64,000 bases of DNA from Candidatus Pantoea floridensis (GCF_900215435.1 NZ_OCMY01000002.1:186001-250000); one strand, 5' to 3'. Counted from the first letter of the stretch, positions 35,700 to 46,474 are shown. Numbers and translations are program-made. Notes: generated by a model not told the origin, from the sequence alone.

Positions 35700-35972
35700 A
35701 TGAAAAAAACAACCCCCTCTGAAATGCGCTGTCAGATCATTCATCAGCGCACATTATCCGAATTAGGGTTAATTTCTCTGTATGAAGTCAGCGTTAACAA
35801 CGGAAAGTATGCCGTTATACGCTTAGACAATGATCAGACATTTCAAGCAGGTGACATTTTTAAATGCATCAATAATCTTTGGTATTGTGATGAGAAATTA
35901 ATACATCCGATGTCTTTTCAGTATGTAGACCAGGCTGAAGCTCAGCGTTCATTTTTGGAATATGAAAGGTAA
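35700..35972 (+). CDS. Small conserved-looking protein, unknown function
   Basis: A 90-aa soluble protein (MKKTTPSEMRCQIIHQRTLS at the start) with a beta-rich central part, VNNGKYAVIRLDNDQTFQAG, that could be a small barrel. GTGGAG lies eight to ten bases before the ATG. It has no signal peptide or membrane segment. The gene stands between yciF and the zinc-ribbon gene and is not in an evident operon. I do not recognise its family. Confidence 0.55.
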   Translation: MKKTTPSEMRCQIIHQRTLSELGLISLYEVSVNNGKYAVIRLDNDQTFQAGDIFKCINNLWYCDEKLIHPMSFQYVDQAEAQRSFLEYER

Positions 35973-36064
35973 ATTACTTTACAGCTTTAGACATGCAAAT
36001 GGCTCTTCTTGTACAGGTGAGCAGAATCAGTTTAGTGATTAACAAAAAAGACGCGGCAGCAGAC

Positions 36065-36226
36065 TCACTTATCCATAACAAATAAGGACTTACAGTGTGG
36101 GCACAGCATTGCCTGGCTGTGGGATTGTTTATGTGAAGATTGTGGGCAAAACTTTTTGCACACCGGACACTGCGCACTAACCTCCCGGCGGCCCAAATTT
36201 TCCAGAAATCGATTTAACCAGCTCAT
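36065..36226 (-). CDS. Small zinc-ribbon protein (YnfU-like)
   Basis: A 53-aa protein that starts with MSWLNRFLENLGRREVSAQC and has two C-x2-C knuckles (CPVC and CPHC) 24 residues apart, the pattern of a zinc-ribbon. This is the build of the YnfU-like short zinc-binding proteins of enterobacteria. AAGGA nine bases before the ATG at 36226 supports the start. Alternative frames over the same bases lack these features. Function unknown. Confidence 0.7.
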   Translation of the reverse strand: MSWLNRFLENLGRREVSAQCPVCKKFCPQSSHKQSHSQAMLCPHCKSLFVMDK

Positions 36227-36495
36227 GATTTATTTCCTTTTTCCGATAACTCATTCTAACACACCTTATTTTTTTCACCGCAACTAACATTTGACAAGCC
36301 GATAAGACCGGTCCAAGTCTATCATTACGTTGTTTATAATTTTTAAATAAGCGATTGCCGTGTAAACCAACCGCAAACGCCATTTAGCGCTATACTCATT
36401 AAAGGTAAATTAATTTCCCTCGCCCTCCCTATACCATCAATTTTCCTATTGATAGTGCTGGCTTTTTTAATCCATCGGATTTTTGTGATGCCATT

Positions 36496-39400
36496 ATGAA
36501 AAATAAAATTCCCACCGGGTCGATCTTAAACAGTAGCGTGCTGCCAGAAATGACAGGCAGCAGCGTTGAGTTTTTACATGAAAGTGGTATTTACCAGGCG
36601 AACCGGCCAGATGTTTTTTCTGAGCAACAAATGGACATTTACGGCGAGCGTTTAGCAAAAACGCACCATCTTTCCAGCGCGAAAAGAAGCTATAAATTAT
36701 TACAACGATTAAAAGAAAATGAGCAGGCGCTGATTAAAAGCGCGGAAATATTGAGTGCCGGTGATGAACGCAACCTGACACCTGCCGGTGAGTGGCTGCT
36801 CGATAATTTTTATATTATCGAAGAACAAATTCGTATGGTGCGACATCTGCTGCCCGCAAAATTTGGTCAGGGATTACCCGTATTAACCGAACCGGCTCAC
36901 TATTTGCGTATCCAGGCGATTGCTGACGAGATGATCAGTCATAGCGACGGTCGGCTCGAATCCAGCGTATTATCGACCTTTATACATGCCTATCAAAGAG
37001 TTACGCCACTGTTAATGGGCGAGCTTTGGGCGCTTCCTGCCATGCTGCGCTTTGCATTAATCGATAATCTCGCCCGCATTGCCGTGGGAGTAGCCAACAT
37101 CCATCAGGAAAGAGGCCAGGCGGAGGAATGGATTAATGAAATCATTCACCACTCTGCAAAAGATGCCAGCAAGGTCATTCAGGTTATCGCCCGAATGGCA
37201 GATAAGAACGATCAACTGTCCGGTGCCTTTGTCGCTGAACTGGCACGCAAGCTCAACGGACAAAATCATTCGCTGGCGCTCACCTGGGTGGAACAGCATC
37301 TGCTGAATACCGGACGTAACACGGCGGATGTCATTGAACAATTTAACCGTCATCTGTCGCTCAGCCAGCTCTCGGTGAGCAATAGCATCTCAGGATTACG
37401 CCAGCTGGGAGAAATTAACTGGCAGGATTTGGTAGAGTCGTTGAGTTTGGTTGAACAAGTGCTGGCGCAGGATCCCAGCGGCATTTACTCACAGATGCAT
37501 TTTGACAGTCGCGATCAGTATCGCCATGTGATTGAAGAGCTCGCCCGGCAAAGTCAATTTGATGAGTTAAGCGTCGCTAATCAGGTGCTGGCGCTAAGTC
37601 GTCAGACTGGATTACCTATTCGGCAGCAGCACATTGGTTATTTTTTGCTAGACAAGGGGCGGACAACACTGGAGCAGCAGCTGCAGCCACGCAGCTCGTT
37701 GCTGAGCCAGGCGCGGCATCATCTTAGCCAGACGCCGCTCCTGTCCTGGTTAGGTAGCCTCACCTTGCTCACCACCGCGTTTACTGCCGAGACGCTGCTG
37801 ATTACCCGCCATGCGAACATGTCTTCGCTAGTCTGGCTCCTGCTGCTGCCCGCCGTGATAGTGATCAGCAGCCAGCTCGCCATGCAGTTACTCAGCGAAG
37901 TCACCACCCGCACCCGTCATCCTGTTCCCCTGCCGCGGCTCAATTTTGAAGCCGCCGTTCCTGATAAAGATCGGACGTTAGTGGTCATTCCCTGCCTGAT
38001 TAGCAGTCAAAAAGGGATCGATACGCTACTGCGGTCACTGGAAACCAGCTATCTCGGTAATGCGTTAGCCAATATCACGTTTGCGCTGCTGGCTGATTTT
38101 ACCGACAGCAAGGCTGAACATCAGGCGAATGACGATGAAATTATCGGCTATGCGGTACTGAAAATTGAAGCGCTCAATCGACGCTATAGCAGCAAGACGC
38201 AAAACGATGTGCTGTTTTCTCTGCTGCATCGCAACCGTGTACACAATCCCTCCCAGGGCGTTTGGATGGGGTACGAGCGCAAGCGCGGCAAGCTCCATGC
38301 GCTGAACCGTTGGTTACAGGGTGAAGAGGAGATGTTCAACGTCACCGTGGGTGCCACGCATGCGCAAATGCGCCAGGTCAAATACGTTATTACCCTCGAC
38401 AGTGACACCATCCTGCCGCGGGAAACCGCACATAAGTTAATCGGCATTATGGCGCATCCGCTTAATGCGCCCGTGTTTGACGATCGCCTTAACCGCGTTG
38501 TTGAAGGCTACGCCATTCTCCAGCCGCGTCTGGCTGAAGAGATCCCGCCGTTTGGGCAAGGCATTTACGCACGGCTCTCCAGCAGCGTGCCGGGCAACGA
38601 TGCCTATTCCTCTATGTCATCTGATATCTATCAGGATTTGTTTGGCGAAGGCTCATTCGTCGGCAAAGGAATTTACGATGTCGCTGCGTTCACGCGCGCT
38701 ACGCGTAACACCTGCCCGGAAAACCTGGTGCTTAGCCACGATCTGCTTGAAGGCTGTTATGCCCGGTCCGGCGTGGTCAGCAACGTGGTGCTCTATGAGC
38801 ACTATCCCGATAACTATCTGAGTGATGTTGCTCGCCGTTTTCGCTGGGTTCGCGGTGACTGGCAGCTGCTGAACTGGCTCCGGCTACGTGTACGCCTGGC
38901 AGATGGTAGTCATCAGGCCAATCCGTTGAGTGCGCTGTCGCGCTGGAAGCTGTTCGACAATTTGCGGCGCAGCGTAGTGGCACCGGCCTTGTTAATGCTG
39001 ATATTCCTGACGTTTACCTACGTCGCGAATCCAATTTTTTGGTTGGGCTGTATTGTTCTCTACCTTCTGCTGCCAGGGCTACTCGCGCTGGGGATTGAGG
39101 GCATGAGAAAAAGTAAGAAGCGCGCCTGGCAACATCATCTGTATATCTTATCGGCAGATGCGCTGACCCGCCTGAGTCGAGCCGCACTGCTGCTGGCTGC
39201 CTTGCCGCATGAAAGTTACTGGTCACTGAAGGCGATCGTTGTCACCCTGTGGCGCTTGAACGTTACCGGGCAGTTTCTGCATGAGTGGAAAAGTGTTGCA
39301 GCCGGTCATGCTGGGCAAGCGCCCGGATTAGGTCATTTCTATCGCGCCATGTGGATCAACCCCATCGCGGGCGTTGCACTGTCACTTTTAACAGGTTTGA

Positions 39401-42400
39401 TCAATCCGATGTTGCTGCCAATGGCGATGCCTATCGCGTTGCTGTGGGCGGCTGCGCCCGGCTTATTGTGGCACCTGAGTAAACCGGCAGCACCCCGTCA
39501 GAAACGACTCTCCTTCGAACAGCAACAATTTTTACGTCAGACCGCGCGACATACCTGGGCCTGGTTTGATGATTTCGTCACGGCCGAACACCATCATCTG
39601 CCACCTGACAACTTTCAGGAAGTGTTGCAACCCACGGTTGCGCATCGTACCTCTCCCACTAACATTGGCCTGTCGCTGCTGGCCAATTTAACCGCGTGGG
39701 ATTTTGGTTACGTGACGCAAAAACAGGTGATTAACCGCACGCTCGCCACGCTGGATAGCCTCGACCGCATGGAGCATTTTCGCGGACACCTCTACAACTG
39801 GTATGACACTTACACCCTGCAGCCTTTGCATCCGCGCTACATTTCCACCGTCGACAGCGGCAATCTCGCCGCGCATCTGATCACGCTGCAGTCAGGCCTC
39901 GCGCAATGGAAACATCAGCCGCTGCTGGCGCTGCCTGTGATTATGGCCGGTCTGCAAGACACCTTTCTGCTGGCTGAAAAGCAAATGGGGGCCGAGCGAA
40001 ATCATCATTGGGAAGCGTTAACGGCAGAATTTGCTGGATTACAGCAGGCGCAGCCCGCAGCGATAGCAGAACGCACCTCAGCGCTGATTGGCCTGAGCGA
40101 GAGGGTACTGGCGGAGATAGTCTTTCCTCAGCAGCAGGTTAAATGGTTTGAACTGTTCATCCGGCAGCTTATCGAGTTTCAGGAAGAGTGGACGCTGTTT
40201 TTCAGCTGGCTGACACCGCAGCATACGCTTCCGAAAGAGCTGCCTTCGTTGCTGTGGCTGGTGGAATTACATGTTCACTATCCCGATCTTCCCCTAAACC
40301 AATCCGAACCGGTGATCTGGGCCGCTCGCGAACGTATGGCAACCCTGCTGGAGCTGGAAGGACGGCTGGAAAACCATGCCAAAATGGATTTTCGTTTCCT
40401 CTACCTTCCCGCCACCTCATTGCTCAGCGTCGGCTATAACCTCGATAGCGGACTAATGGATAAAGGCGCTTACGATCTCTTCCCATCCGAGGTGCGACTG
40501 ACGCACTACTTCGCCATCTCCGCAAACCAACTACCGGTAAAAAGCTGGTTTGTTCTGGGGCGATTATTTACGCAGCTCGCCAATAAACCCGCCGTGATGT
40601 CGTGGAGCGGCTCGATGTTTGAGTATCTGATGCCACATCTGGTGATGCCGGTGTATCCCGATACCTTGCTGGAAAAAATGGCCTTAGCAGCGGTAAGACA
40701 GCAGATAGCGTCAGGTGAAGCTGCGCACATTCCCTGGGGCGTATCAGAGTCGGCCTATGCCGCCTTTGATGACAGTCAAAACTATCAATATAAAGCGTTT
40801 GGCACCCCCGAGCTCGGCCTGAAGCGCGGCCTCGGCGATGACCACGTGGTCGCTCCCTACGCCACGCTATTAGCGCTGATGGTTCTGCCGCATCCTGCGA
40901 CTGAGAACCTGATGAAGCTGAAAAAAATGGGGGCCTGCGGCAAGTATGGCTTCTATGAGGCGCTTGATTTCACCGCCCATCGGCTGGCGCGCGGTCAGCA
41001 ATTTGTTGCCGTTAAAACCTATATGGCCCATCACCAGGCAATGGGTTTTCTGGCGATCTCGCACCTGCTGTTTGATGCGCCGATGGTGACGCGTTTTATG
41101 TCTACCGCCCGCTTCCAGTCATCCTACTTACTGTTGCAGGAGCGCGTGCCAGACGATATCGAGCTGTATACGCCACGCCGGCAGTTTGCTGAGGTGGTGG
41201 ATAAAGCGCCTCGCTCGGATCTGGCCAGATTACGCGAATTCAGCGGATCAGCGGGGCATCTGCCGCAGCTGCAGCTGCTATCTAATGCCAATTACCATGT
41301 TTTAGTCACGCAATCCGGCGCGGGCTACAGTTTATGGAAAGGATTGTCGCTGACACGCTGGCGTGCGGATGGCACGTGTAACCAGCATGGTATTTTCTGT
41401 TATATCCGCGATCGTCAGACAGGCGAGGTCATCAGTCCTACGTTTCAGCCGACCTGCAACGAAGAGCCGCAATATATTGCGCGCTTCAGTGATGCTGCGG
41501 CAGAATTTGAAGCCCGCAATGAGACGCTGAGCACCCATACGCATATTGTGGTCTCACCGGAAGACGACGTGGAAATTCGGCGGGTCATCCTTACCAACCA
41601 CTCGCGGCAACCGCGTGATATTGATATCACCAGTTATGCGGAAGTGGTGCTGGCTCCGGCCGCCAGTGATATGGCGCATCCCGCGTTCAGTAACCTGTTT
41701 GTGCAGACCGAAATCGTGGCCGAGCTGGAAGCCATTTTGACCCATCGTCGTCCGCGCGAAGAGAAGACCGAACCGGTCTGGATGTTCCACGCCCTGCTGA
41801 TTCACGGCGCGAGCGAGCGCGCCACCAGTTTTGAAACGGATCGCGCGCAGTTTATCGGACGCGGCAACAGCGCTGCCAATCCTCAGGCATTAGCACCCGA
41901 CGGCGTTCTCTCGGGCAGCGCTGGCGCGGTGCTGGATCCTTTGCTCTCGATTCGGCAAAAAATACAGCTCAAGCCGGGGAAATCCATCACGCTGGATCTG
42001 ATCTACGGCGTGACATCGCAGCGCGCCGCCTGTTTGGCATTGCTGGAGAAGTATCGCAATAACGTCTATGCCAATCGGGTCTTTGAAATGGCCTCGTCCC
42101 ATAGTCAGGTGGCGCTACGCCAGCTCAATATCACTGCCGAAGATGCCAGTTTGTACAATCAACTCGCCAGTGCGGTGATCTTTGCCAGCCCGGAAATGCG
42201 CGGCGACAGCAAATACCTGCAGCAGAATCGTTTGGGACAGGCATCGTTGTGGCGTCATTCGCTGTCGGGCGATCTTCCCATCGTGCTGGTGCGCATTGAA
42301 AACGGTACGCAACTCAGCCTGGTGAGTAATTTGATCAAGGCGCATCAATACTGGCGGCAAAAAGGCCTGGTAACTGATTTGGTGATCATCAACGGCGAAC

Positions 42401-45129
42401 ACGGTGGTTACCAGCAACTCCTGCAAAATCAATTACTAACAATGATGGCATCCGCTGAAACGCAACAGCTTGTTGACAAGCCCGGCGGCGTCTTCATCCG
42501 CCAAAGCGAGCATCTGGCGAGCGAGGACATCACGCTCTTAATCAGCGTGGCCGCCGTGGTGCTGGAGGGGCGAAACGGCAGTTTAGCCGACCAGCTTACG
42601 GTGCTGCTTAAACCGCAGCCTACCCCAGCATCCGCTCACTTCTTGCCACACAAACATTCCGCACCGGCCGCCGTTCTGCCGCCGTCATCGGCAGCGTTGC
42701 AGATGTTCAATGGCACCGGTGGCTACACCGCAGAGGGTAACGAATACCACATTCACTTACCCGAACACCACCAGACGCCGGCGCCCTGGTGTAACGTACT
42801 GGCCAATAAACAGTTTGGCAGCGTCGTCTCGGAAAGTGGGCAAGCGTACACATGGTATGAAAATGCCCATGAATATCGGTTAACCCCGTGGCAAAACGAC
42901 CCGGTAAGCGATACCTCCGGAGAAGCCTTTTATCTACGCGATGAAGAGAACGGTGATGTGTGGTCGCCGCTGCCGCTGCCGATGCGCGGCAAAGGCGCCT
43001 ATGTGACGCAGCATGGCATGGGTTACAGCCGTTTTGTGCATCAGGAACGGGGGATAAGCAGTAGCGTAACCACCTTTGTGGCAAGAGAAGAGGCTGCGAA
43101 GATTACGCTCGTCACGCTGAGTAATCTCTCAGGCAGAACGCGGTATATGTCGATCACCGGTTATGTCGAATGGGTGCTGGGCGAGTTGATGAGTCAATCT
43201 GCCCCGCATGTCCAGACCTCATCGGCCATGGTGGAAGCCGGCAGCGCCATTCTGGCGATCAATCGCTATAACAGCGCAGGGGCGGCCCGAACCACCTTTT
43301 TTGCCGCATCAGGCAACCAGATTACCTTCAGCGGCAATCGACTTGAATGCCTTGGCCGCAACGGATCGATGCGCAAACCGGCGATGATGCAAGCGCGTGG
43401 ATTATCGGGCAATACCGGAGCAGGTTATGATCCTTGTGCCACCTTGCAAACGCTGACAACCCTGATCGATGGCGATACGCGTACCTTCGTCTTTGTGTTG
43501 GGCGCAGCGGAAGATACCGACGCGGCGCTGACGCTTATGCAGCGCTTCCTGCCTCTTGAAGCAGCGGAGGCTGAACTTGAGCAGGTAAAAAACCAGTGGC
43601 AAGACGTGTTGAACAAAATCGAGGTGCAAACGCCCGATCGTGCTGTGAATTTACTGGCAAATCGCTGGTTGCTCTATCAAACCCTGGCCAGTCGCTTGCT
43701 AGCACGCAGCGGTTACTACCAGTCGGGTGGAGCATTCGGTTTTCGCGATCAGCTGCAGGATACGCTTGCCCTCACCCATGCCGCGCCACAGTTGCTGCGT
43801 GAGCAGCTACAGCTCTGCGCATCTCGTCAGTTTCTTGAGGGGGATGTCCAACACTGGTGGCATCCGCCGACAGGACGTGGCGTCAGAACGCGCTGCTCAG
43901 ATGATTATCTATGGCTACCTTATGCGCTGTGCCATTACGTAACGGCGACAGACGATCTTACCTTGTTAGAGCAGCAGGTGCCGTATCTGGAAGCAGCGCT
44001 GCTGCTGCCGGAACAGGAATCGGTATATAGCCTTCCCGGCGTGAGTCAGATACACGAAAACCTATGGGAGCACGCCTTACGCGCAATCAAACATGCCCTG
44101 ACTTTCGGCGAGCATGGCCTGCCGCTCATCGGATCCGGTGACTGGAATGATGGCATGAGCGCGGTAGGCATTGCCGGGCGGGGAGAGAGCGTCTGGCTGG
44201 GCTTTTTCCTCTATAACGTGCTTACCCGTTTTGCAGCCCTCTCGCACCGACTAGGGAAAACCGATGCTGCTACGCTGTGCCTGTCTCAGGCCGATAGCCT
44301 GAAAACAGCACTTAATAACGTTGCCTGGGATGGCGAGTGGTTCCTGCGCGGTTATTTTGACAGCGGCGAAACGCTGGGGTCGCATCTCAATAGCGAATGT
44401 CGCATTGATGCCATCGCCCAAAGTTGGTCGGTGCTTTCCGGCGCTGGCGATCCGGACAAATGTGAATCAGCGATGCAGGCGCTGCACCAGCAGTTAGTCG
44501 ATAACGATAACGGGCTGATTAAGCTGCTAACGCCGCCGTTTAACGGTGAAGGGCCGAATCCCGGTTATATCCGCGGTTATTTGCCGGGCACGCGTGAAAA
44601 TGGCGGGCAATATACGCATGCGGCACTTTGGGCAATTATGGCCTTTGCCGAAATGGGCCACGTTGACCGCGCCTGGTCACTGCTGGCGCTGGTTAATCCT
44701 ATCAATCACAGTCTCACGCCGGCTGACGTTGAAACCTACAAAGTTGAGCCCTATGTGATGGCGGCGGATGTCTACAGCGCAGAGAACCACGAAGGGCGCG
44801 GCGGCTGGACCTGGTATACCGGCTCGGCTGGCTGGGCCTATCAGCTAATAATTGAGAGCCTGCTGGGCATCATCCGACACGGCAAGCAGTTGCAATTACG
44901 TCCGCGACTGCCAACCGCGTGGCCAGGCGCGAAGGTCACCTATCGCGAAGGCGAGGCAACGTATGAGATTGATATTGTGCGTGCCGAGGGTGCCCATCAA
45001 ATGTGGCTGGATGGCGAGCTCTGCGCGGGAGATGAAATCACCTTGTGCGACGACGCGCGACATCACCATGTGATAATCCATCTGACCCCGTCGCTTCCGT
45101 GCCAGGGGGTATCGTCTATAGATAGTTAA
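36496..45129 (+). CDS. Cyclic beta-1,2-glucan synthase-like protein (NdvB/Cgs type)
   Basis: A 2877-aa inner-membrane enzyme. Membrane helices at about 415-460 precede a glycosyltransferase domain (about 490-790) with the D-x-D motif ITLDSDTILP (Asp635/Asp637), GEGSFVGKGIYD and the R-x-x-R-W-type FRWVRGDWQLL. Further helices (about 820-985) are followed by a glycoamylase-like domain and a C-terminal GH94 phosphorylase-like domain with GSGDWNDGM at 2547-2555. This order matches NdvB/Cgs, which builds cyclic beta-1,2-glucan by initiation, elongation, cyclisation and length control. Enterobacteria usually make linear OPG through OpgGH, so this is notable. The gene is single. Confidence 0.92.
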   Translation: MKNKIPTGSILNSSVLPEMTGSSVEFLHESGIYQANRPDVFSEQQMDIYGERLAKTHHLSSAKRSYKLLQRLKENEQALIKSAEILSAGDERNLTPAGEWLLDNFYIIEEQIRMVRHLLPAKFGQGLPVLTEPAHYLRIQAIADEMISHSDGRLESSVLSTFIHAYQRVTPLLMGELWALPAMLRFALIDNLARIAVGVANIHQERGQAEEWINEIIHHSAKDASKVIQVIARMADKNDQLSGAFVAELARKLNGQNHSLALTWVEQHLLNTGRNTADVIEQFNRHLSLSQLSVSNSISGLRQLGEINWQDLVESLSLVEQVLAQDPSGIYSQMHFDSRDQYRHVIEELARQSQFDELSVANQVLALSRQTGLPIRQQHIGYFLLDKGRTTLEQQLQPRSSLLSQARHHLSQTPLLSWLGSLTLLTTAFTAETLLITRHANMSSLVWLLLLPAVIVISSQLAMQLLSEVTTRTRHPVPLPRLNFEAAVPDKDRTLVVIPCLISSQKGIDTLLRSLETSYLGNALANITFALLADFTDSKAEHQANDDEIIGYAVLKIEALNRRYSSKTQNDVLFSLLHRNRVHNPSQGVWMGYERKRGKLHALNRWLQGEEEMFNVTVGATHAQMRQVKYVITLDSDTILPRETAHKLIGIMAHPLNAPVFDDRLNRVVEGYAILQPRLAEEIPPFGQGIYARLSSSVPGNDAYSSMSSDIYQDLFGEGSFVGKGIYDVAAFTRATRNTCPENLVLSHDLLEGCYARSGVVSNVVLYEHYPDNYLSDVARRFRWVRGDWQLLNWLRLRVRLADGSHQANPLSALSRWKLFDNLRRSVVAPALLMLIFLTFTYVANPIFWLGCIVLYLLLPGLLALGIEGMRKSKKRAWQHHLYILSADALTRLSRAALLLAALPHESYWSLKAIVVTLWRLNVTGQFLHEWKSVAAGHAGQAPGLGHFYRAMWINPIAGVALSLLTGLINPMLLPMAMPIALLWAAAPGLLWHLSKPAAPRQKRLSFEQQQFLRQTARHTWAWFDDFVTAEHHHLPPDNFQEVLQPTVAHRTSPTNIGLSLLANLTAWDFGYVTQKQVINRTLATLDSLDRMEHFRGHLYNWYDTYTLQPLHPRYISTVDSGNLAAHLITLQSGLAQWKHQPLLALPVIMAGLQDTFLLAEKQMGAERNHHWEALTAEFAGLQQAQPAAIAERTSALIGLSERVLAEIVFPQQQVKWFELFIRQLIEFQEEWTLFFSWLTPQHTLPKELPSLLWLVELHVHYPDLPLNQSEPVIWAARERMATLLELEGRLENHAKMDFRFLYLPATSLLSVGYNLDSGLMDKGAYDLFPSEVRLTHYFAISANQLPVKSWFVLGRLFTQLANKPAVMSWSGSMFEYLMPHLVMPVYPDTLLEKMALAAVRQQIASGEAAHIPWGVSESAYAAFDDSQNYQYKAFGTPELGLKRGLGDDHVVAPYATLLALMVLPHPATENLMKLKKMGACGKYGFYEALDFTAHRLARGQQFVAVKTYMAHHQAMGFLAISHLLFDAPMVTRFMSTARFQSSYLLLQERVPDDIELYTPRRQFAEVVDKAPRSDLARLREFSGSAGHLPQLQLLSNANYHVLVTQSGAGYSLWKGLSLTRWRADGTCNQHGIFCYIRDRQTGEVISPTFQPTCNEEPQYIARFSDAAAEFEARNETLSTHTHIVVSPEDDVEIRRVILTNHSRQPRDIDITSYAEVVLAPAASDMAHPAFSNLFVQTEIVAELEAILTHRRPREEKTEPVWMFHALLIHGASERATSFETDRAQFIGRGNSAANPQALAPDGVLSGSAGAVLDPLLSIRQKIQLKPGKSITLDLIYGVTSQRAACLALLEKYRNNVYANRVFEMASSHSQVALRQLNITAEDASLYNQLASAVIFASPEMRGDSKYLQQNRLGQASLWRHSLSGDLPIVLVRIENGTQLSLVSNLIKAHQYWRQKGLVTDLVIINGEHGGYQQLLQNQLLTMMASAETQQLVDKPGGVFIRQSEHLASEDITLLISVAAVVLEGRNGSLADQLTVLLKPQPTPASAHFLPHKHSAPAAVLPPSSAALQMFNGTGGYTAEGNEYHIHLPEHHQTPAPWCNVLANKQFGSVVSESGQAYTWYENAHEYRLTPWQNDPVSDTSGEAFYLRDEENGDVWSPLPLPMRGKGAYVTQHGMGYSRFVHQERGISSSVTTFVAREEAAKITLVTLSNLSGRTRYMSITGYVEWVLGELMSQSAPHVQTSSAMVEAGSAILAINRYNSAGAARTTFFAASGNQITFSGNRLECLGRNGSMRKPAMMQARGLSGNTGAGYDPCATLQTLTTLIDGDTRTFVFVLGAAEDTDAALTLMQRFLPLEAAEAELEQVKNQWQDVLNKIEVQTPDRAVNLLANRWLLYQTLASRLLARSGYYQSGGAFGFRDQLQDTLALTHAAPQLLREQLQLCASRQFLEGDVQHWWHPPTGRGVRTRCSDDYLWLPYALCHYVTATDDLTLLEQQVPYLEAALLLPEQESVYSLPGVSQIHENLWEHALRAIKHALTFGEHGLPLIGSGDWNDGMSAVGIAGRGESVWLGFFLYNVLTRFAALSHRLGKTDAATLCLSQADSLKTALNNVAWDGEWFLRGYFDSGETLGSHLNSECRIDAIAQSWSVLSGAGDPDKCESAMQALHQQLVDNDNGLIKLLTPPFNGEGPNPGYIRGYLPGTRENGGQYTHAALWAIMAFAEMGHVDRAWSLLALVNPINHSLTPADVETYKVEPYVMAADVYSAENHEGRGGWTWYTGSAGWAYQLIIESLLGIIRHGKQLQLRPRLPTAWPGAKVTYREGEATYEIDIVRAEGAHQMWLDGELCAGDEITLCDDARHHHVIIHLTPSLPCQGVSSIDS

Positions 45130-45194
45130 TTTCGGCATTTGCCACACTATTCTCTTTTCCATAGGGTGAAGGCTTTTACCAGGAGAGAGAATAG

Positions 45195-45905
45195 ATGACG
45201 GCATCAACATTATCCGTTGCCATTGTGACGGGCGGCAACAGCGGCATTGGATTGGAAACGGTAAAATTACTGGCGACCGATCACCAGGTTTACGCGATTG
45301 GGCGCAACCCGCAAACGCTTCAGGCACTGGAAAAGGTGGCAAATGTAATACCGGTAGCATTGGATATCACGGATTACGCCGCCGTAGCCGCGTTTACGGC
45401 TTCTCTCGCGCGTGTCGATGTGCTGGTACATTCTGCGGCGATCTCGGTGCTCAGCACCACTTACTCGGCCACGCCAGAACTGTGGCAGCAGCATTTGAGT
45501 ATCAACGTCATTGCACCGGCTGAACTGACGCGCTTAGCGTTGCCTGCTCTGCGCGCATCTCAGGGTAAGGTGGTGTTTATTAACTCCGGCTCGGGCACGC
45601 TGGCACTGGCAGGCCATGTTGTTTATTCCGCCTCGAAATTTGCGCTCACGGCACTGGCGCATGCGCTGCGGACGGAAGAGAGCGAGCATGGCGTGCGCGT
45701 GGCGACGATCGCGCCAGGCCCCACCGATACGCCGATGAATCAAGCCTCGCGCCAACGTGCCGGTAACCATGCCCCCATCAATCCACGGGAATATCTTGAG
45801 GCCTCTTCTGTTGCGCGTGCCGTCAGATTTATTGTTGATAGTCTGGAAGACACGCAGATCGCCGACATCGTAATACGCCCGCGCCGGGATAAGGCCAGGC
45901 GTTAA
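45195..45905 (+). CDS. Short-chain dehydrogenase/reductase
   Basis: A 236-aa classical SDR with TGGNSGIG at residues 12-19, NAG-like HSAAIS at 79-84, Ser131/Ser133 and Tyr144-x-x-x-Lys148 (VYSASK). The motif APGPTDTPMNQ follows. AGGAGAGAG lies six bases before the ATG. It begins 65 bases after the glucan synthase on the same strand. Whether it shares a transcript is unclear. Substrate unknown. Confidence 0.92.
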   Translation: MTASTLSVAIVTGGNSGIGLETVKLLATDHQVYAIGRNPQTLQALEKVANVIPVALDITDYAAVAAFTASLARVDVLVHSAAISVLSTTYSATPELWQQHLSINVIAPAELTRLALPALRASQGKVVFINSGSGTLALAGHVVYSASKFALTALAHALRTEESEHGVRVATIAPGPTDTPMNQASRQRAGNHAPINPREYLEASSVARAVRFIVDSLEDTQIADIVIRPRRDKARR

Positions 45906-46009
45906 CAGCCATTGAGTGAACATTGCCTGAATGTGTGGCTTAACGCATTCCCAGCGCCGGGGGTGTGAAGGTAAAGTGGCATCTTTGATAACTAAGGATT
46001 AGTTAGCTG

Positions 46010-46474
46010 ATGAACACAAAACTGAGAGCGGCACTGGTGTGGGGTGTAGTTTGTTTTTTATTACTGTACCGGACGTTGCTTACCGAGATCGTATTATCTT
46101 GGCAAGTACTGCAACAATACGATGTTCCGATCTGGCAGCTGGTCGTGACCTATAGCGCCAATATCGTCCCGGCATGCATTCCTCTCGCCTGTTTTGTCTG
46201 GCTAACGCGTAAAGCCCATTTCACCTGGGGTTTTGCGCTGACGTTGCCCTTTATTGCCTGGCTGATTGGCAGCTGTTTCGTGGTGACAATATTGTGGATG
46301 ATCACCGCCAACATCACCAGCGCCCCACCTTATTCTGCTGGACCAGCGCAGATGATCACACAACAGATCGTGAAGTTGTACTGGACGTCTCGCACTTTGA
46401 CCGCCGCGCTGATCATCCTGGTTTGTAGCTATGCTTTCTGGCGTGAATGCAGACTGCTGAAAACCGCTGGCTGA
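46010..46474 (+). CDS. Four-helix membrane protein, unknown function
   Basis: A 154-aa protein with four hydrophobic segments at about 8-28, 43-65, 72-102 and 130-148, and a loop with Pro and Gln (SAPPYSAGPAQMITQQ). It has no recognised family. Its start follows AAGGAT. It is the first of three rightward genes ending in the ECF sigma factor, but 90 bases separate it from the next. Confidence 0.6.
   Translation: MNTKLRAALVWGVVCFLLLYRTLLTEIVLSWQVLQQYDVPIWQLVVTYSANIVPACIPLACFVWLTRKAHFTWGFALTLPFIAWLIGSCFVVTILWMITANITSAPPYSAGPAQMITQQIVKLYWTSRTLTAALIILVCSYAFWRECRLLKTAG

Noticed and set aside
36177..36383. 68-codon minus-strand frame beside the zinc-ribbon gene
   Set aside because: It overlaps the start of the better supported zinc-ribbon gene in another frame and has no recognisable features.
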